A stretch of DNA of 27,241 nt from the NCBI GenBank assembly GCA_910579975.1, contig CAJTWU010000023.1, positions 1 to 27,241 on the forward strand. Direction: 5' to 3'. The notes beneath the pieces were generated by a model. It made no database searches and was not told the origin of the DNA. It saw only the letters and a list, made by a program, of their open reading frames with translations. A program made the position numbers and the translations under genes. The DNA is from an uncultured Vampirovibrio sp. Lineage in GTDB: Bacteria > Cyanobacteriota > Vampirovibrionia > Gastranaerophilales > Gastranaerophilaceae. Shown here in pieces: positions 24,068-27,241 of the stretch (the first letter of the stretch is position 1; each line of letters starts with the position of its first letter).

Positions 24068-24844
24068 TTGGCAATAGCAACCTTTAAGCGTTATGAGAAA
24101 AAATATCTCATAACCAAAGAGATGCTCGACCGAATTTTGCCCTCTATGCTGGAGTACATGGAGCTCGACCCATTTTGTCTTAATGGTAATGAATATAGAA
24201 TTTACAGTATTTATTACGACACAGATAATCATGATGTCATTAGGCAAAATTCCTCCGGACCTGTTTACAAGGAAAAAATGAGAATTCGTTCTTATTACGA
24301 CCGCAAGGATCCGGAAGATAAAATCTTTATGGAAATAAAGAAAAAAAGTGAGGGTCAGGGAAACAAGCGAAGAATTAAGCTTAAAATTAAGGAAATTGAG
24401 CCTTTTGTCAACGAGGGTATCCTGCCGAAAACAAAGGATTACCTGTCTGCTCAGGTTGCGAAGGAGCTGCAATACTACCTTAAAATGAATAAGGTGCACC
24501 CTGCACTTTACGTTCAGTATGACAGGCTTGCTTTATTTGGCAAAGAGGACAAAAATTTCAGAATGACCTTTGACAGAAATGTCAGAACAAGAAGGTCAAA
24601 TTTTGTGTTTGGTGAAAGTGATGCTGATGAGCTGCTTCTGCCCGGCGGTGAGTACATAATGGAAATTAAAATCCTTGGTGCAATGCCGCTTTGGCTCACA
24701 AGGCTTCTCAGTGAAAACGGCTTATTCAGCCACGGCTTTTCAAAATACGGTGTTAAATACAAGCGTGATGCCGCCGAACACAAGCTTATATACCATATGA
24801 CCGACAAGGATGGTAATGAGCTTGGCTTTGAAGATTTTAACTAA
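24068..24844 (+). CDS. VTC-domain protein (polyphosphate polymerase-like)
   Basis: The protein has about 258 residues. It has the CYTH/VTC tunnel pattern: ATFKRYEKKYLITKEMLDRI, then YRIYSIYYDTDNHDVIRQ, KEKMRIRSYYDRK, IFMEIKKK, RMTFDRNVRTRR, and YIMEIKILGAMPLWL. The basic and acidic residues of a triphosphate tunnel are present. Bacterial members are annotated as polyphosphate polymerases and often neighbour DUF4956 and CotH-like or surface proteins. The start is probably TTG at 24068, seven bases after GGGGG; TTG 24062 is too close to the ribosome site. It is the first gene of the operon, divergent from TetR. Confidence 0.9.
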   Translation: MAIATFKRYEKKYLITKEMLDRILPSMLEYMELDPFCLNGNEYRIYSIYYDTDNHDVIRQNSSGPVYKEKMRIRSYYDRKDPEDKIFMEIKKKSEGQGNKRRIKLKIKEIEPFVNEGILPKTKDYLSAQVAKELQYYLKMNKVHPALYVQYDRLALFGKEDKNFRMTFDRNVRTRRSNFVFGESDADELLLPGGEYIMEIKILGAMPLWLTRLLSENGLFSHGFSKYGVKYKRDAAEHKLIYHMTDKDGNELGFEDFN

Positions 24845-24869
24845 AGTTGAATTATAAGGAGAGAATAAA

Positions 24870-25580
24870 ATGAATTTTAATGATTTGATTTCAAGTGCCG
24901 CAACAGGCGACATTGCAAGCTCACTTACAATAGTAAGCGTGCTTGAGATTTTGGCAAGCTCGGTTATCATAGGTCTGGTAATCAGTCTTGTATATCTGTT
25001 CACACATAAAAAAGAGGGCTACAGCCAGGCATTCTGTGTAGCACTTATCTTACTTGCACCTATCGTAGGTCTTGTAATTTTACTTATCGGCAATAATGTG
25101 GCAAGAGCATTCAGCCTTGCAGGTGCATTTGCACTTATCCGTTTCCGCAGTGCCCCCGGCGATCCTAAGGATATTGCATTTGTATTCCTTTCAGTTGTAA
25201 TGGGTCTTGCCTGCGGTATGGGCTACTGGTTATATGCAGCTATTGCAACAGTAGTTATCTGCCTTGTTATAATCATTCTTCACCTTACAAACTATGCAGG
25301 CAAAAAAGGTGATGTTTATACACTTAAGATTACAGTGCCTGAAACCCTCAACTACGTTGGTGCATTTGATGAAACACTTAACAAATATACCAATTCTTTC
25401 AAGCTGGTCAGGGTTAAGTCAGTTGACTTCGGCGCTTTATTTGAACTGAGCTTCACGGTTGAACTTAAGGATGACAAGCAGATGAGAGAAATGCTTGATG
25501 ACCTTAGAGCAATGAACGGCAACTTAAAAATTATGCTTTCAACTGAGGCTCCTGCTGTAAAAAGCTTCCATTTTCAATAA
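24870..25580 (+). CDS. DUF4956 membrane protein
   Basis: The protein has 236 residues. Four hydrophobic segments occupy the first 150 residues (SSVIIGLVISLVYLF, ALILLAPIVGLVILLIG, VFLSVVMGLACGMGYWL, TVVICLVIIILHL), with the conserved family motif SLAGAFALIRFRSAPGDPKD between the second and third. A cytosolic alpha/beta domain follows. DUF4956 proteins almost always sit beside VTC-domain genes, suggesting a membrane partner of polyphosphate synthesis or a related surface process. It lies 25 bases after the VTC gene with AAGGAG. Confidence 0.9.
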   Translation: MNFNDLISSAATGDIASSLTIVSVLEILASSVIIGLVISLVYLFTHKKEGYSQAFCVALILLAPIVGLVILLIGNNVARAFSLAGAFALIRFRSAPGDPKDIAFVFLSVVMGLACGMGYWLYAAIATVVICLVIIILHLTNYAGKKGDVYTLKITVPETLNYVGAFDETLNKYTNSFKLVRVKSVDFGALFELSFTVELKDDKQMREMLDDLRAMNGNLKIMLSTEAPAVKSFHFQ

Positions 25581-25588
25581 AAAGTTAT

Positions 25589-25611
25589 CAGGAACGCTTA
25601 AGGCGTTCCTG
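25589..25611 (+). terminator. Weak terminator after DUF4956 gene
   Basis: CAGGAACGC (25589-25597) pairs with GCGTTCCTG (25603-25611). The following tract (GTTTTATAAG) is only moderately T-rich, so it may attenuate and not fully stop readthrough into the lipoprotein gene. Confidence 0.55.
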
Positions 25612-25693
25612 AACGTGTTTTATAAGCAAAAACGAAAGTCACAATATCTTGTGCATATTAATAAAATAACAACAAATAAAAGCTGGTGGTTAA

Positions 25694-27241
25694 ATGAAAT
25701 TTAAAAAGACTATATCCATATTACTTGCGGCAGTAATCACTGCAACAGCATTCACGGCGTGCTCAAAGCAAGAGGGCAAGCCTGCGGCAGAAAGCCCTTC
25801 AAATGTTGTAGAGGTTACTGATGCTGATGACGAAAGCGAAGAAACTGTTGATACTGAGGATACAACCTTTGAGGTTACCGATAAAGACGGAAACATTTTA
25901 ACACTTATTCCGATTTATCACAGTGACGGCACAACAATAATTGCAGGTTATGTTGAGGCTGTTAAGGACAAAGACGGCAAATCACTTGATGAAAAAAGCT
26001 ATGCATACTTAAAGCAGGTTATTGCCGTTGAATCAGATGAGGAAGGCAATTTTTCAATCAAAAAGGCAGACGATAAACCTGTTACATTAACCGCACTGGT
26101 TGATGACAAGGGCAATGTCATTGCACTGCAAGATGCTCTTGACCTTGATAACGACAAGGATGTTACAGAATATTTTAAAGCTACCACAACAGCCGACAGT
26201 GCAAACAATCTGTTTATCAGACTTGACAAGGACGATAAAGGCAATCTTGTTAATGTAACTGTTGAAACAAGAAAAGAAGGCAGCAAAACCGTTACTGAGG
26301 TAAAAACAAGTGACGGCAAAAAACAGACAGTCAGCAAATCAACAGAGGCACCTAATTTAATTGTATCTCATCCACCGAAAAAAACCGGTGAAACAACTAC
26401 AAAAAAGAAGGATGAAACAACCACTAAAAAACCAAGTGATGAAAATCCAGCCAAACCAAACGGCGGTAACGACACCCCTGTTACACCGGACCCCACACCG
26501 ACAGTTGACTACACTGCAATCGTTTTAAAGAAAAACGGTGAAGTTGCCTGTGATGCATCAAATGTTACCGTTTCAGGCTCTGCTGCTACAGGCGGTGTTG
26601 AAGTAGTCGTTAACGGTGCAGGAGAACACAGCAAATATTATGTCACCAGCGAAACAGATACCTTCTATGGTCAGATGGAATTCAGATTCCATATTGACGA
26701 GGATGTTGAGGTTAAATTTAACGATGTAAGACTCAATGCTGACAAAAAAACAGCTCTTAAATTTACTGATGCCGACAGAGAAAAGGATAAGGAAAATGAC
26801 GGCGAGGAAATCGGCACAGGCGGTTCAATCGGCTCAGGTGTTGAGGTTGCTGCTCCAAAAGTTGAATTAAGCTTTACCGGAAGCAACTCCTTCAAAGCAA
26901 ACGGAAGCGGTAAAAACGGAACAATTTACAGCGAATGCAAGCTGGCTATTAAAGGCCACGGAAGTGCGACAATTGACGGTGGTCAGAATCTCAGCGGTAT
27001 CTGCTCAACAGAATCAATGAGTATTAAGAATGCCACACTGAATATAACGAGTGCTGCAAAGCAGGGCATCTCCTGCGACAGAAAGGTTACCGTTAACGGC
27101 GGTGCGACAATCAATATTAATTCAAAGGGTGACGGAATCCACTGCAACAAATTTTTATACAATGGTTATAATACAACAGACGGCAAAAGCACAATCACGA
27201 TTAATTCCCTTTATAACACTGGTTGTGCAGATGGTATTGAC
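25694..27241 (+). CDS. Cthe_2159-like carbohydrate-binding lipoprotein, 3' truncated by window end
   Basis: The first 516 codons are open to the last base. The signal peptide MKFKKTISILLAAVITATAF ends in a lipobox with Cys at residue 23 (FTAC), so the protein is a surface lipoprotein. An acidic linker (about 30-60) and a domain with DGNILTLIPIYHSDGTTI follow. A Thr/Lys/Pro-rich spacer (about 225-270) comes before a right-handed beta-helix region. Its repeats read like GVEVVVNGAGEHSKYYV, LAIKGHGSATIDGGQNLSGI and VTVNGGATININSKGDGI, as in Cthe_2159 (PF14262) polygalacturonate-binding proteins. GTGGT lies just before ATG 25694. A role in holding plant cell-wall glycans, with VTC/DUF4956, is inferred. 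Confidence 0.85.
   Translation, partial: MKFKKTISILLAAVITATAFTACSKQEGKPAAESPSNVVEVTDADDESEETVDTEDTTFEVTDKDGNILTLIPIYHSDGTTIIAGYVEAVKDKDGKSLDEKSYAYLKQVIAVESDEEGNFSIKKADDKPVTLTALVDDKGNVIALQDALDLDNDKDVTEYFKATTTADSANNLFIRLDKDDKGNLVNVTVETRKEGSKTVTEVKTSDGKKQTVSKSTEAPNLIVSHPPKKTGETTTKKKDETTTKKPSDENPAKPNGGNDTPVTPDPTPTVDYTAIVLKKNGEVACDASNVTVSGSAATGGVEVVVNGAGEHSKYYVTSETDTFYGQMEFRFHIDEDVEVKFNDVRLNADKKTALKFTDADREKDKENDGEEIGTGGSIGSGVEVAAPKVELSFTGSNSFKANGSGKNGTIYSECKLAIKGHGSATIDGGQNLSGICSTESMSIKNATLNITSAAKQGISCDRKVTVNGGATININSKGDGIHCNKFLYNGYNTTDGKSTITINSLYNTGCADGID

Noticed and set aside
25690..26895. Minus-strand Ser-rich ORFs over the lipoprotein gene
   Set aside because: They are shadows of Thr/Asp/Lys-rich coding on the plus strand, which has a signal peptide and a 516-codon open frame.
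1..27241. CRISPR arrays, tRNA or rRNA genes
   Set aside because: No regularly spaced repeats, cloverleaf arms or rRNA-like conserved stretches were seen on either strand.

Overview
The window looks like a chromosomal piece of a low-GC, strictly anaerobic gut-type Clostridia (Oscillospirales/Ruminococcus-like). This is inferred from AT-rich codon use, AGGAGG-type ribosome sites, a GH95 enzyme, a GH25 muramidase, a VTC/DUF4956/Cthe_2159-type surface locus, and a TnpV-type transposon relic. No rRNA, tRNA or CRISPR array was seen.

Positions 52-11274 form an AT-rich genomic island inserted in the 3' end of guaA. An 11-bp direct repeat (ATTCCCACTCG on the + strand) lies at 52-62 and at 11264-11274. 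The right copy is inside the last codons of the intact guaA. The left copy still reads, on the minus strand, as guaA's original last codons (GAG TGG GAA TAA) followed by a strong terminator hairpin. No intact integrase remains; a possible integrase C-terminal scrap lies beside the left repeat. The island holds, on the minus strand from 8159 down to 196, a compact six-gene defence operon. Its order is a small HTH controller, two D12-class adenine methyltransferases, a GmrSD-like DUF262/DUF1524 nuclease, an AlwI-family type IIS restriction endonuclease, and a P-loop ATPase with a C-terminal S1-like domain. Next to it (8339-9974) lies debris of conjugative or mobilizable elements: a frameshifted tnpV, two C-terminal gene fragments, inverted repeats resembling an origin of transfer, and two small unknown ORFs. 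A separate minus-strand gene (10077-10994) joins a winged helix to a nucleoside-deoxyribosyltransferase-like domain and is a candidate single-gene defence effector under a consensus sigma-A promoter.

From 11262 on the chromosome is ordinary core and accessory sequence. It carries guaA and a cytidylate-kinase-like gene (minus), then a divergent GH95 glycosidase (plus) whose promoter suggests a leaderless mRNA. A hairpin-rich intergenic region with a duplicated terminator-like element follows, then a membrane-anchored GH25 muramidase (minus).

Next are a DAHP synthase and a TrpXYZ-like ABC transporter (plus), consistent with aromatic amino acid synthesis and uptake. A palindromic bidirectional terminator separates these from a TetR - histidine kinase - response regulator operon (minus).

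Divergent from the TetR gene is a plus-strand locus of a VTC-domain protein, a DUF4956 membrane protein and a Cthe_2159-like beta-helix lipoprotein cut by the window end. Its promoter has a 24-bp perfect palindrome over the -10 box, a likely operator for the neighbouring TetR protein.
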